A DNA stretch of 64,000 nt from [Muricauda] lutisoli (nom. illeg.) (GCF_017313105.1 NZ_JAFLND010000001.1:558001-622000), one strand, 5' to 3'; positions 1-8,585 are shown, numbered from the stretch's first letter. A program made the numbers and translations. The notes: generated by a model not told the origin, from the sequence alone.

Positions 1-236
1 GATTAAGAAAACAAAGATGAGTGTGAAAAGTAAAACTGATTTTTTCATAATGCTCTACTTTTTAAATTATTAGAATATTTAAAAGGTATGAATAAAATTT
101 AACAATATTAAATTTATAGCTTTCAAAATCACCTCTCTTTCAATTTTGATATTAAATTTCTAAAATATCCATAATCGTCTTTTGTTTGAAGAACAAAGAT
201 GGTGATGTGGCGAATACATTCTTGATGGAAGCTGTT

Positions 237-1277
237 TTAAACAAGCTTGTTTATACAGGAAATTAATTTTTGGACATCTTCTGTTTTATGGTAGGCACTT
301 AAGACAATGCGACTAACTATAGGACCATTTTTATCAGGATAATTGAAATTGGTGAAAACAAACCCATGTTTTCTCAAGGCGGAAGCTAATGTATCATTTT
401 GAAACTCAAAGGTGGGGTGACCATCCATATTATTGAAAAATGATGGTTTTTCCAGTTGGGACTTGAAGAGATGATAGTTGTTTTTCAGTAATTCCAATCG
501 TTCGGAATACATATCGCTTGCCCCTAGAAGCGTTCCCATAAATGCAGGAGAGGTAGGGCTTGCCCCACCGTAAAAAGGTGTGGCTTCCAACATTTGGATA
601 TCCTCTTTGTTCCCAAAAACAGCTCCTGCTTGTACGCCCAATGCCTTGCCAAGAGAACAGCAGACCAACAATTTGACAGGTTCCAAATCCTTGAGCATGC
701 TGTAACAACCACTCCCATTGGCACCTACAACGCCAATGCCATGTGAGTCATCTCCGATCAGGACAATCTTGTCCAACGGAAGTTCGCGGAGTCCATCAAA
801 GTCTGGGAACTGTTTGCCGGAAAAGTCGATGGTATCAAATAGCACGACAGGTAGTCGATTTTTATCCAATTCCGCCGCTACATATTGATACAATTCATCC
901 GAACTGGATGCAATTTTTACGCCATTGACCAGAAGCGCTATATGGGCGTGTGGTGCGGCAATAATGGGATGACCTAGTTCCAGTAGATGGTGCACCACCA
1001 ATTGGGCGGCCAAGTAACCGCTGGACATGGTTAAACAGTCATCACTGCCTACCCAATGGGCCAAATGCCTTTCTGTTTCTCTATATATCTCCAGCGCAAT
1101 ATTCGATTTCCGGGAGGCACCGTAGTGCATTCCGTACTTGGTCACGTTTTTTAAGTACAATTCTTTGAAAGGCCCATAATTTTGCACTCCCAAATAGGAG
1201 GTTCCCCCAAAATACAAATGGGGTTTGCCATCAATTAAGATCTCTCTATCGGGTATGCTTTGTATCGGATAGGCCAT
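237..1277 (-). CDS. PLP-dependent aminotransferase class I/II (KBL/AONS-like)
   Basis: A 346-residue fold-type I PLP enzyme resembling the alpha-oxoamine synthase group (8-amino-7-oxononanoate synthase, 2-amino-3-ketobutyrate CoA ligase). K211 in CCSLGKALG is the expected Schiff-base lysine and D176/H179 in GDDSHG are the expected cofactor contacts; FGGTSYLG near residue 23 matches the AONS start region. The open frame continues upstream to 1529, but the ATG at 1277 is preferred because it overlaps the stop of the dipeptide epimerase gene by one base (TAATG), implying translational coupling. Being slightly shorter than a classic AONS (about 385 residues) and next to a peptide-processing enzyme, it may act in amino-acid metabolism rather than biotin synthesis. 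The family is secure; the substrate is not. Confidence 0.85.
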   Translation of the reverse strand: MAYPIQSIPDREILIDGKPHLYFGGTSYLGVQNYGPFKELYLKNVTKYGMHYGASRKSNIALEIYRETERHLAHWVGSDDCLTMSSGYLAAQLVVHHLLELGHPIIAAPHAHIALLVNGVKIASSSDELYQYVAAELDKNRLPVVLFDTIDFSGKQFPDFDGLRELPLDKIVLIGDDSHGIGVVGANGSGCYSMLKDLEPVKLLVCCSLGKALGVQAGAVFGNKEDIQMLEATPFYGGASPTSPAFMGTLLGASDMYSERLELLKNNYHLFKSQLEKPSFFNNMDGHPTFEFQNDTLASALRKHGFVFTNFNYPDKNGPIVSRIVLSAYHKTEDVQKLISCINKLV

Positions 1278-2287
1278 TAGAGCAATTCTATTCCGCTGCC
1301 AGGCAATTTTGGGAATATGACTTTGCCATTGTCCAAAATCTCGACTCCCTTCGCAATATCCCCTTTTAAAAGCATGGCTCCGTCCATATCCACATAATCC
1401 AACTGGGGCAACAATTGTGCAATGGCAGAGATGCCCACGGTGGACTCTGTCATACAACCTACCATAAGCTGTAATCCCAACTCCCGTCCTTTTTTTATCA
1501 TGCGTCGGGCAGGGGTAAGTCCCCCGCACTTGGTCAGTTTAATATTAATGCCGTGAAAATAAGGCCCACATTGTTCCACATCGCTTTCTATAATGCAACT
1601 TTCGTCTGCAATTACAGGAAGAACGGATTGCGCCTTTACCTTGGACATTCCTTCCCAGTCATCAGCTTTGAGAGGTTGTTCCAGGAATTCAACTCCCAAA
1701 TCTTTCAGTAGCGGAGCATTTTTTATGGTTTCCTCTGCGGTCCATGCCGTGTTGGCATCAATCCTAAAAATACTATCGGTGTGCTTTCGCAATTCCCGAA
1801 CAATGGCAACATCGTCAGGGGTTCCCAATTTGATCTTGTAAAGAGGCCAAGGTTTTTCCTGAAGCTTTGCGACCATTTTTTCGATGGTATCTATACCTAT
1901 GGTATAGTTGGTCATCGGATATTTTTCGGTGGTAGTGCCCCAAAGCTCGTATAGTGGTTTTCCCTTAAGTTTACCATAGAGGTCGTTTGCGGCCAGGTCC
2001 AAGGCGCAAAGGGTGAATTTGTGAAGGTCAAGTGACTCTAAAAACCCATAGAAACTTTCTGGAGAGTCAAAATCATAATTTTCAATTTGATTTCTGACGC
2101 CTTCTATTTCGGCCATCATTCCCTCCAAGGTAATTTTATAATAAGGATTGGAGGTAGCCTCGCCATAACCGGTTTTTCCATCCAAAGAGAGACAAACGAT
2201 CAAGGTATCCTGCTCATCTCGGGATTCTCTGGAAATGGTAAAAGTATGGGCTAATTGAAGCGTGTATTTTTTGAGCGCTATCTGCAT
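1277..2287 (-). CDS. Dipeptide epimerase (L-Ala-D/L-Glu epimerase type, enolase superfamily)
   Basis: A 336-residue cytoplasmic enolase-superfamily protein of the muconate lactonising enzyme subgroup. Visible landmarks are the KxK acid/base motif K151-K153 (YKIKLG), metal ligands D177 (RIDAN), E203 (LEQP) and D228 (ADES), and the second catalytic lysine at about K250 (INIKLTKCGG). The D300-M-D302 signature near the C-terminus is typical of dipeptide epimerases, where it binds the dipeptide amino group. The usual role is converting L-Ala-D-Glu from murein to L-Ala-L-Glu. It is the upstream gene of a coupled pair with the PLP enzyme, which suggests recovery of amino acids from cell-wall peptides. 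Exact dipeptide specificity cannot be read from sequence. Confidence 0.9.
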   Translation of the reverse strand: MQIALKKYTLQLAHTFTISRESRDEQDTLIVCLSLDGKTGYGEATSNPYYKITLEGMMAEIEGVRNQIENYDFDSPESFYGFLESLDLHKFTLCALDLAANDLYGKLKGKPLYELWGTTTEKYPMTNYTIGIDTIEKMVAKLQEKPWPLYKIKLGTPDDVAIVRELRKHTDSIFRIDANTAWTAEETIKNAPLLKDLGVEFLEQPLKADDWEGMSKVKAQSVLPVIADESCIIESDVEQCGPYFHGINIKLTKCGGLTPARRMIKKGRELGLQLMVGCMTESTVGISAIAQLLPQLDYVDMDGAMLLKGDIAKGVEILDNGKVIFPKLPGSGIELL

Positions 2288-2343
2288 AGTTAGTTAGGTA
2301 TTGCGTCTTGCTAAGATAGGGCTTCGGATAAACATAATAAAGA

Positions 2344-2376
2344 CAAAAGCCCACTGAAAAATCAGTAGGCCTTTGC
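2344..2376 (-). terminator. Rho-independent terminator after the DUF2807 gene
   Basis: Read on the minus strand, an imperfect hairpin (CTACTGA / TCAGTGG core with GGCC/GGGC flanks) is followed by TTTTGTCTTT. It lies about 20 nt past the stop of the DUF2807 gene and would end the envelope operon. Confidence 0.6.
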
Positions 2377-2395
2377 ATATTTAAAGGGAATTGGA

Positions 2396-3118
2396 TTAAT
2401 ATTTACGAACGCTTCCCGAAACGGATTTTTTGGTTTCAACGCTGGCATCGCCGGTGTATTTGATATCCGCTCCGCTGCTAGCATCTGCGACCAAAGACTC
2501 CGAAACATTCACGGAGATATCGGCACCGCTGCTGGCGTCTGCGTTACATCTTTTTACTATAAGGTCCTGAGCTTTAATATCGGAGCCGCTACTGGCATCG
2601 GCAAATAGTGCATCTGCCTGTCCTGATACCTTGATATCGGCACCGCTACTGGCATCGGCGGAAACTTCGCTCGCCACAACCTCTACATGTAGGTCGGCAC
2701 CACTACTGGCGTCCAGTTCAATGTTTTCGGCCTTAACCACGTTTTGTGCAATAAGGTCGGCACCACTGGAGCTTTCCAAAGCTGTGATCTCTGGTAAGGT
2801 CACGTAAACGTTTTTGGTAGCTCTTCCAATATTTTCAATGGCGTGTATTTTAAGTCTACCATCCTTAACATCCGTTCCAATTAGGTCAATAATGTTTTCG
2901 TCGGCCTCAACCGTAATGTTAAAGTCAGAGCCTTGAGTTACGAATACATCTATTCCTTCTGAAGCGGATACGATGTCAAAATCCTCTTTTACATCGCGGC
3001 TTTCTTCCACGACTTCGCCGTTACCGGTTTTTCCGTTGCCGAAGTTCATATTCATCATGCATGAGGATGCAAAGAGAGATAGGAGTGCGGTGATTGCTAA
3101 TCTTGCTAGTGTTGTCAT
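2396..3118 (-). CDS. DUF2807 (head GIN domain) lipoprotein
   Basis: A 240-residue exported protein. The first 20 residues form a lipoprotein signal ending LLSLFASSC, so C20 is the likely lipidated cysteine. The mature part is a DUF2807 domain with about six near-identical turns of the type DASSGADI between residues 115 and 230, as expected for a right-handed beta-solenoid whose SSGAD turns stack. It is the last gene of the run DUF4870, PadR, PspC, DUF2807. The family is abundant in Bacteroidota envelopes, but its molecular function is not established; an adhesive or structural role is a guess. Confidence 0.88.
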   Translation of the reverse strand: MTTLARLAITALLSLFASSCMMNMNFGNGKTGNGEVVEESRDVKEDFDIVSASEGIDVFVTQGSDFNITVEADENIIDLIGTDVKDGRLKIHAIENIGRATKNVYVTLPEITALESSSGADLIAQNVVKAENIELDASSGADLHVEVVASEVSADASSGADIKVSGQADALFADASSGSDIKAQDLIVKRCNADASSGADISVNVSESLVADASSGADIKYTGDASVETKKSVSGSVRKY

Positions 3119-3234
3119 GATTGTTGTTTTATTATTGATTGATTTATGATGTCTACTGAAATTAATCAGTGTAAATGTCTGTTTTTATATATGTGTTTTA
3201 AATAATGATCTACTGAATTGACGAATTAGGGGGT

Positions 3235-4971
3235 TCAATTGTTACTTTTTTCTTTGGCTTTAACCTTTACCCCATCTTCGTTGATTTTCATTTCAAAAGA
3301 GTCTTGGTCGTCCTTGATGTCGATATCGATACCATCTTCATTGATGATGATCTTGCCATTACCATCGGATTCCTCATCATCATCTTCGGGGCAATCCAAG
3401 CATTTCAACTCTCCGTCATCCTTCATCAACCAGTACTGACCCGCCATACCGCTTCGGTAAAAACCTTGATCGTTGTCGATTCCCCTGCCAATGTATCTGG
3501 TAGTGGAGCTGTCAAAATAAACCGTCATGGATTCTGGTACATAAATGGTTATGGTCACCTCCTGGTTTCTGGCTTTGTTCGATGTTTCCGTGGTCAAATA
3601 TTTGTCCAGTACAATTTCATTGCCATCAATGGTGTAAGCATATTCAATGTTCCTGGCGCGGTCACGAGCTGCCGGTGTTGAACTTCCATCCGCATCTTTT
3701 CTAATGTTGATGCTGATGGAGTCTGTATCCGACTTTCTTACTTTAACGTCGACTTCATCAGACATTAAAATACGGTTGTCGTTTTCGTCATAACCAAAGG
3801 TCATCCTACCAAAATGGATGTCGTCCCGATTATAATCCATTTCGCCATCCTTCATTGTAATGACCAAAGTATCAGAAGGCATTTCCATTGTTAATTCTGT
3901 TCTATCGTTAACGCTTCCGGTATAAGAGAATTCCGCTGCCTGGCGTATACCAAATACGATCAACAGTCCTACGGAAATCAACCAAAGGCCCAACAAGGAG
4001 AATTTGGCAATGTTTCCGATGGATTTAAGATTGTTCACCAATATCTTCAAACCTAAATAAAGCAGGAAGAAGAACGGAATACCCACGGCGAAGAACATTA
4101 AAATGGATACCACCCATACAGGCGCGCCCGAAGTGTTCACGATCTCGTAAAAATCTATACCGGGCACATGTACCGCATCGAACATACCCACGGTGAATAG
4201 ACCGAAAAACAATCCTACCAAGGTAGATGCACCGATGATGATCAACAGAATGCCTATGAACTTACCGAATACCTTGAAAAGGAACAGGATAATGTCCCCA
4301 ATGGTATCAAAAAAGGTCTTGGAGCCGCTTTTGACCTTGTCGCCCACTTTTTCGTAGTCAACATTTTTTACTTTGTCCGCAACATCATCAAACCCCTCTT
4401 TAACTTTGCGTTCTATATTGCTGATGTTGACGGGCTCTCCCCGCATATCCAATTTTTGGGAGGTTGTGGCGGCTTCGGGAACCAAGATCCAAAGTAGGAT
4501 ATAGGCAATAAAGCCAAAACCACTGGTAAATACGGCCAACAATATAAATATGAGCCTTATCCAAAGGGCATCGATGCCCAAATAATGTTCCAAACCGGCA
4601 CAGACACCACCAATGTATTTGTGGTCGATGTCCCTATACAGCTTTTTTGCCCTGTTCGTAGAAGATTCGGCGTGGCTCTTTTTGGGTTCGTCCTCAAAAA
4701 TATCCTCGTCCACCATGTAATCTTCGGGCTGCCCCATTACTTCGATTACTTGATCAACTTCTTTGTGGGTGATTACCTGTCTCTCGTTCTCCATTTTCTC
4801 CAAGAAGAGTTCGGCAATCCTTGCCTCGATATCGGCAATGATCTCGTCGCTTCCCTTGGTACCTGCAAACGACCGTCTAATGGACTCCAGGTACCGTCTC
4901 AGCTTGTTATACGCGTCATCGTCTATGTGGAAGAGCGTATTTGCTAGATTTATATTTACTGTCTTGTTCAT
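3235..4971 (-). CDS. PspC-domain transmembrane protein
   Basis: A 578-residue membrane protein. Residues 1-100 are acidic, soluble and helical. A PspC domain follows at about 110-170 (KLYRDIDHKYIGGVCAGLEHYLGI, then a long hydrophobic helix). Three more membrane segments lie roughly at 225-260, 285-310 and 320-345, then a C-terminal beta-rich domain of the type also found in DUF2807/DUF4097 proteins, ending in a Cys pair (CLDCPEDDDEE) and an acidic tail. PspC domains respond to envelope stress in other bacteria. The gene sits 9 nt downstream of the PadR gene, a common Flavobacteriaceae arrangement, so an envelope-stress or surface-homeostasis role is likely but unproven. Confidence 0.9.
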   Translation of the reverse strand: MNKTVNINLANTLFHIDDDAYNKLRRYLESIRRSFAGTKGSDEIIADIEARIAELFLEKMENERQVITHKEVDQVIEVMGQPEDYMVDEDIFEDEPKKSHAESSTNRAKKLYRDIDHKYIGGVCAGLEHYLGIDALWIRLIFILLAVFTSGFGFIAYILLWILVPEAATTSQKLDMRGEPVNISNIERKVKEGFDDVADKVKNVDYEKVGDKVKSGSKTFFDTIGDIILFLFKVFGKFIGILLIIIGASTLVGLFFGLFTVGMFDAVHVPGIDFYEIVNTSGAPVWVVSILMFFAVGIPFFFLLYLGLKILVNNLKSIGNIAKFSLLGLWLISVGLLIVFGIRQAAEFSYTGSVNDRTELTMEMPSDTLVITMKDGEMDYNRDDIHFGRMTFGYDENDNRILMSDEVDVKVRKSDTDSISINIRKDADGSSTPAARDRARNIEYAYTIDGNEIVLDKYLTTETSNKARNQEVTITIYVPESMTVYFDSSTTRYIGRGIDNDQGFYRSGMAGQYWLMKDDGELKCLDCPEDDDEESDGNGKIIINEDGIDIDIKDDQDSFEMKINEDGVKVKAKEKSNN

Positions 4972-4980
4972 TTTTTGATT

Positions 4981-5310
4981 CTATTTTGTGTTGGTTACCA
5001 GATTGACTGCATTTCTTAGTTCGTCCCAGGTGCCGTTGAGTTCGTTTAAAAACAATTGCCCCGTTTCTGTAAGAGCGTAATATTTTCGGGGCGGTCCCGA
5101 TGTGGATTCTTCCCAACGGTAGTTGAGCAATCCAGCATTTTTAAGCCTTGTGAGCAAAGGGTATATGGTACCTTCCACTACTAACATCTTTGCGTCCTTT
5201 AAGGCTCCCAGAATTTCTGAGGCATACTTGTCGTCATCCTTTAGGATGGACAGGATGCAATACTCTAGAACCCCCTTGCGCATCTGTGCTTTTGTGTTTT
5301 CTATGTTCAT
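4981..5310 (-). CDS. PadR family transcriptional regulator
   Basis: A 109-residue winged-helix repressor of the short PadR class: helix-turn-helix at about 12-75 (GVLEYCILSIL ... GTIYPLLTRLKNAGLL), then the beta-wing with RKYYALTETG, then a C-terminal dimerisation helix. It lies directly upstream of the PspC gene (9 nt), a pairing widespread in Bacteroidota. PadR proteins usually repress their own operon. The best operator candidate is the palindrome over the promoter upstream of DUF4870 at 6079-6099, so the whole four-gene run is probably its target. Confidence 0.92.
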   Translation of the reverse strand: MNIENTKAQMRKGVLEYCILSILKDDDKYASEILGALKDAKMLVVEGTIYPLLTRLKNAGLLNYRWEESTSGPPRKYYALTETGQLFLNELNGTWDELRNAVNLVTNTK

Positions 5311-5419
5311 AATTTCATGGTTCTATTAAATTAACTGTTCGTTTTTGTTCTTCCAAACTTTGTTTGGTGACGCTTCCACTCCATTCCCCTGAATTGGGCA
5401 GGGGAGTGGAAACGGTTCT

Positions 5420-5488
5420 TTGATTGATGATTGTTTGATGTTTTTCGTTTTTTGATTGATGGTTAAACTCCTTTTTCTTTGATTGATG
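5420..5488. repeat. Three copies of TTGATTGATG in the DUF4870-padR spacer
   Basis: The decamer TTGATTGATG occurs at 5420-5429, 5452-5461 and 5479-5488 in the 211-nt spacer between DUF4870 and padR, again at 6008-6017 just upstream of the DUF4870 start, and at 14195-14204. On the transcribed minus strand it reads CATCAATCAA. The remainder of the spacer shows no gene. Role unknown; it could be a leader or translation-initiation element. Confidence 0.45.
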
Positions 5489-5521
5489 ATGAATATTGCG
5501 GAGGTGATTAAACTCCTATAG

Positions 5522-6004
5522 TTATTTGATGAATTTTATAGTGAACGGGTATTTGAAATATTCCCCCTCATTGGTTCTAATGGTGGCCAAAATGGTAAAT
5601 ACAATGTTTACAACGGCCAGGGCCACCTGCAAAAATCCTGATATGCCTACAGGCCATATAAGTCTTCCTAACCTAAAATCGTCGCTATCGATGTGAATGT
5701 TTAGGTTATTGAGGTCGCTCAACCCATGGAACCCGAAAAAGTTCCAATCGAACAAGTCTGGCCAAAATCCAATAAAGAATGGAATGGTGACCAAACCTGC
5801 CACGATGGAATAAAGCAACATACTAATTTGAAAATTCAGAGCCTGTTTGCCGTTGTAATCGACAAACGCATGCTCTTTTTTGTTGGCTGTCCATAAGATC
5901 AATGGAAGTATAAAGTTTCCAAAAGGAATAAAGTACTTCGAGAACATGGACGCGTGGATGATCGCGGATAAATTTCGTTCGTGTTTGGTGATTGTAGTTG
6001 CCAT
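5522..6004 (-). CDS. DUF4870 domain membrane protein
   Basis: A 160-residue Tic20-like/DUF4870 protein with hydrophobic segments at about 22-40 (FSKYFIPFGNFILPLILW), 55-80 and 118-142. The conserved NKKEHAFVDYNGKQALNFQ motif following the first segment is diagnostic of the family. It is the promoter-proximal gene of the DUF4870-padR-pspC-DUF2807 run and its ATG follows an AATCAAAAA leader. Function is unknown; it is expected in the inner membrane as part of an envelope module. Confidence 0.88.
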   Translation of the reverse strand: MATTITKHERNLSAIIHASMFSKYFIPFGNFILPLILWTANKKEHAFVDYNGKQALNFQISMLLYSIVAGLVTIPFFIGFWPDLFDWNFFGFHGLSDLNNLNIHIDSDDFRLGRLIWPVGISGFLQVALAVVNIVFTILATIRTNEGEYFKYPFTIKFIK

Positions 6005-6057
6005 TTTTTGATTGATGTTTTTTGATTGTAAAAGGGTTAACCTATTAGCTTACCATG

Positions 6058-6099
6058 CAAATATATATCCAAAAGATGGTACTATGCAAAACAAAGTAC
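6058..6099 (-). promoter_or_regulatory. Promoter with PadR-type operator palindrome
   Basis: On the minus strand a perfect Bacteroidota -7 element TATATTTG lies at 6065-6058. Upstream, 6079-6099 forms an interrupted palindrome GTACTATG-N5-CAAAGTAC (7 of 8 positions symmetric) that covers the TTG expected for the -33 element (CAA at 6087-6089 on plus). Operator over -33 means bound repressor would block RNA polymerase. The predicted start lies about 45 nt before the DUF4870 ATG. The link to PadR is inferred from operon membership and site form. Confidence 0.65.
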
Positions 6100-6173
6100 T
6101 ATAATTTAACATAAAATTAACAATATCAGGTAACATCTTTTTACCTATTTTTAGGCAGACTTAAATAAAGTAT

Positions 6174-6629
6174 ATGGCACTTACACCCAGTAAAATCAAT
6201 ATGTTCACTTTTATGAAGCTCCCTTCGGCATGGTGGTGCGGGGTGCGACTCAAGTATATTGATGATAAAAAAGCAATGACCACGGTAAAACATAAATGGA
6301 TTAATCAAAATCCATTCAAATCCATGTTTTGGGCCGTTCAAGGGATGGCTGCCGAGCTAAGTACGGGTACATTGGTCATGAACGAAATACAAAAAAGCGG
6401 CAAAAAAGTGTCCATGCTCGTAGCGAACAACAAAGCCACTTTTACCAAAAAGGCTACGGGACGCATCAATTTTACCTGTGAGGACGGGGAATTGATCGCC
6501 GATGCCATTAACAAAACCGTGGAATCCGGTGAGGGGCAAACCTGCTGGATGAAAGCCGTAGGGGTCAACCAAGATGGGGTGGAGGTGTCCACCTTTCATT
6601 TTGAGTGGACCGTGAAAGTCAAGGCGTGA
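6174..6629 (+). CDS. DUF4442 hotdog-fold protein (thioesterase-like)
   Basis: A 151-residue single-domain protein. The opening TPSKINMFTFMKLPSAWWCGVRL and the central MFWAVQGMAAELSTGTLVM are the conserved blocks of the DUF4442 family, which adopts a hotdog fold like PaaI-type acyl-CoA thioesterases. No signal peptide or membrane helix is present, so it should be cytoplasmic. It is divergent from the DUF4870 operon and shows no functional neighbours. Thioesterase activity is inferred from fold only. Confidence 0.85.
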   Translation: MALTPSKINMFTFMKLPSAWWCGVRLKYIDDKKAMTTVKHKWINQNPFKSMFWAVQGMAAELSTGTLVMNEIQKSGKKVSMLVANNKATFTKKATGRINFTCEDGELIADAINKTVESGEGQTCWMKAVGVNQDGVEVSTFHFEWTVKVKA

Positions 6630-6656
6630 TTTTGGTATAGGGTGAAGGTGAAAAAA

Positions 6657-7464
6657 TTATAAATCTTCGTTGCTATAGAATTCAATTTCTTTTTTATAAG
6701 GAAATGTTTGTTCAAATATCTTTTCGTTTGTATCATGAAGGTCCTTTTCTAAAAGGGTATAATTGTTTTCAATTTTTTCAAAAATCCTGTAATTGTGCTT
6801 TTTGGTTTTTGGGTTTATTATTGAGTATTGTATTATTGTGCTGTGTCTACTCGTGGTAATAATTTGAAGGTTAATATTGTCAGCACCAACTTTTTTCGTA
6901 AAGTTTATTGGTCTTATTTTTCTTGAATTAATTTGTTTATTGCCATATACTTTTGTTCTTTCTTCCCAACATTTGAATAAAAGCTTTTCAACTCCATCCA
7001 CCATCTCTTTAGGACAGTTTTTAATTTTTTCTAAATCTATTATCCTAATTTCAGCATCATAAATAGGGTAATTGGACATGCTTTCAGCTATTAATCTTAT
7101 TTTATCTGTTTGGATTTGATGGACTAAGACTCTAAGATACCCCGAGCCCATAACTCTCTTAATAGTTTCACTTTGTAAATGATCTAATTTTTTTTGAGCC
7201 TCAATTAATTCATTTGCTAAGTCATTATTCTTTTTTTGTTCAGCTATCAATTGACTGTCCTTTTTCTGTGATTCTTTTTGGGCTTGAACCACATCCTCAG
7301 TTTTGGTTAAAACTTTTTTTTTGGATTTTTGAAAGTTCGATTTGGAGACTATCGCTTTTTTGGTCTGATTTTTTCCCATCAATATATTGCCATGCAGATA
7401 CGATTCCTGCTAGTAATGCTACCAATACAATAATAATGGCAACCAAATAGTGTTTTGCTTCCAA
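6657..7464 (-). pseudogene. Membrane-anchored coiled-coil protein split by a +1 indel in an A9 tract
   Basis: Two overlapping frames make one plausible protein. From a TTG at 7464 one frame encodes a short N-terminus, a strong membrane helix (LVAIIIVLVALLAGIVSAW) and a polar helix, then stops soon after a run of nine A residues (minus strand of 7314-7322). The downstream frame, open to 6657, continues the coiled coil (VLTKTEDVVQAQKESQ onward) and a C-terminal domain of about 150 residues with no family I recognise. With eight A residues instead of nine the frames join into about 268 residues. The formal start of the downstream frame (a TTG at 7382) would give an implausible lysine-rich leader. 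The cause may be a mutation, phase variation, RNA-polymerase slippage on A9, or a sequencing error. Confidence 0.7.
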
Positions 7465-7513
7465 AATGGAGTAGTTTTTTCGAAATTAACTATTTTAAAA
7501 AGATTTGCTGTCT

Positions 7514-7543
7514 TTGATAATGAAGTAGTTGTCAACTATTTTG
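7514..7543 (+). promoter_or_regulatory. Candidate promoter of the AIM24-family gene
   Basis: TTG at 7514-7516 is followed after 20 nt by TATTTTG at 7537-7543, a one-base-short form of the Bacteroidota -7 element TAnnTTTG. It lies about 60 nt upstream of the start at 7604. A weak match, offered as the best candidate in this gap. Confidence 0.35.
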
Positions 7544-7603
7544 TAACAAAACCTAAAACAAAACAACAGATAAATAAAACAACATTTAAAAAGCAATCAA
7601 AAA

Positions 7604-8404
7604 ATGAACGCACACGAAATAGACTACCACATTTACGGCGAGGAAATGCAATATGTGGAAATAGAACTGGATCCACAAGAGGCTGTTGTTGCCGAAGCAG
7701 GGACTTTTATGATGATGGACCAGGATATTAAAATGGATACCATCTTTGGGGACGGTTCCAATCAAGATACCAGTGTTTTGGGCAAAGTATTCTCCGCAGG
7801 TAAGCGATTGCTCACCGGCGAGAGCCTTTTTATGACCGCTTTCTTGAACGTAGGTCAAGGTAAAAAGTTGGTAAGCTTTGCTTCGCCCTATCCCGGTAAA
7901 ATTGTTCCCATTGACCTTTCCGAAAAAGGAGGGAAGTTCATCTGCCAAAAAGATGCTTTCCTGTGTGCTGCCAAAGGTGTTTCCATAGGCATCGAATTCT
8001 CCAAACGCTTGGGACGTGGTTTTTTTGGTGGAGAGGGTTTTATAATGCAAAAACTGGAAGGTGATGGAATGGCCTTTGTTCATGCCGGTGGGACCATGGC
8101 CAAAAAAACATTGGCACCTGGCGAGACATTAAGAGTGGATACCGGTTGTATTGTTGGTTTTTCCCATACCGTGGATTACGATATTGAATTTGTCGGGGGA
8201 ATCCGAAATTCTGTTTTTGGTGGTGAAGGACTGTTCTTTGCTACGCTTCGAGGACCTGGAACCGTTTATATTCAATCGTTGCCATTTAGCAGGTTGGCCA
8301 GCCGTGTTTGGGCCGCTGCACCTCGAGGTGGCGGAAAAGACAAGGGTGAAGGCAGTATTTTGGGTGGTCTTGGGGACTTGTTGGACGGGGATAATAGATT
8401 TTAA
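7604..8404 (+). CDS. TIGR00266/AIM24 family protein
   Basis: A 266-residue protein of the AIM24 family. Recognisable blocks are [23 protein letters not shown] near the start, [11 protein letters not shown] at about 68, [19 protein letters not shown] at about 135, and the glycine-rich C-terminal GLGDLLDG typical of the bacterial subfamily. No signal peptide or membrane segment. The yeast homologue is a mitochondrial protein; the bacterial function is unknown. It is monocistronic and ends just before the heptamer repeat tract. Confidence 0.88.
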   Translation: MNAHEIDYHIYGEEMQYVEIELDPQEAVVAEAGTFMMMDQDIKMDTIFGDGSNQDTSVLGKVFSAGKRLLTGESLFMTAFLNVGQGKKLVSFASPYPGKIVPIDLSEKGGKFICQKDAFLCAAKGVSIGIEFSKRLGRGFFGGEGFIMQKLEGDGMAFVHAGGTMAKKTLAPGETLRVDTGCIVGFSHTVDYDIEFVGGIRNSVFGGEGLFFATLRGPGTVYIQSLPFSRLASRVWAAAPRGGGKDKGEGSILGGLGDLLDGDNRF

Positions 8405-8406
8405 TC

Positions 8407-8469
<63 letters not shown>

Positions 8470-8488
8470 GCAGCAGAGCGAGGCTCAA

Positions 8489-8560
8489 TGTCATTCTGAA
8501 CGAAGTGAAGAATCTCACCCGATATCTCAAATCTGAAATCAGAGATCTGAATTTTAAGTC
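8489..8560. repeat. Dispersed intergenic repeat remnant
   Basis: Following the heptamer tract, a block containing TCATTCTGAACGAAGTGAAG at 8491-8510 is a sequence I recall as recurring between genes in many Bacteroidota genomes. A second block with near-symmetric AAATCTGA / ATCTGAATTT words follows at 8528-8554. Together with the heptamers this looks like a REP-like intergenic repeat cluster. Confidence 0.55.
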
Positions 8561-8585
8561 TGAAAAAATCACTTCTTTTGTGCAT

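Noticed and set aside
1-236. Promoter, RNA gene or gene remnant at the left edge
   Set aside because: AT-rich sequence without a clear hairpin, frame or consensus element; nothing can be supported.
5333-5341. Single ACAGTTAAT word (minus strand) upstream of padR as a LytTR box
   Set aside because: No second copy 20-22 nt away; a lone word of this kind is expected by chance.
7317-7382. Stand-alone 241-codon start (TTG at 7382) for the coiled-coil gene
   Set aside because: The predicted leader is low-complexity and lysine-rich, while the other frame at the same place encodes a membrane anchor and coiled coil that join after a 1-nt change.
7586-8083. 165-codon open frame antisense to the AIM24 gene
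   Set aside because: No family resemblance, and it lies opposite a clearly conserved protein; a frame shadow.
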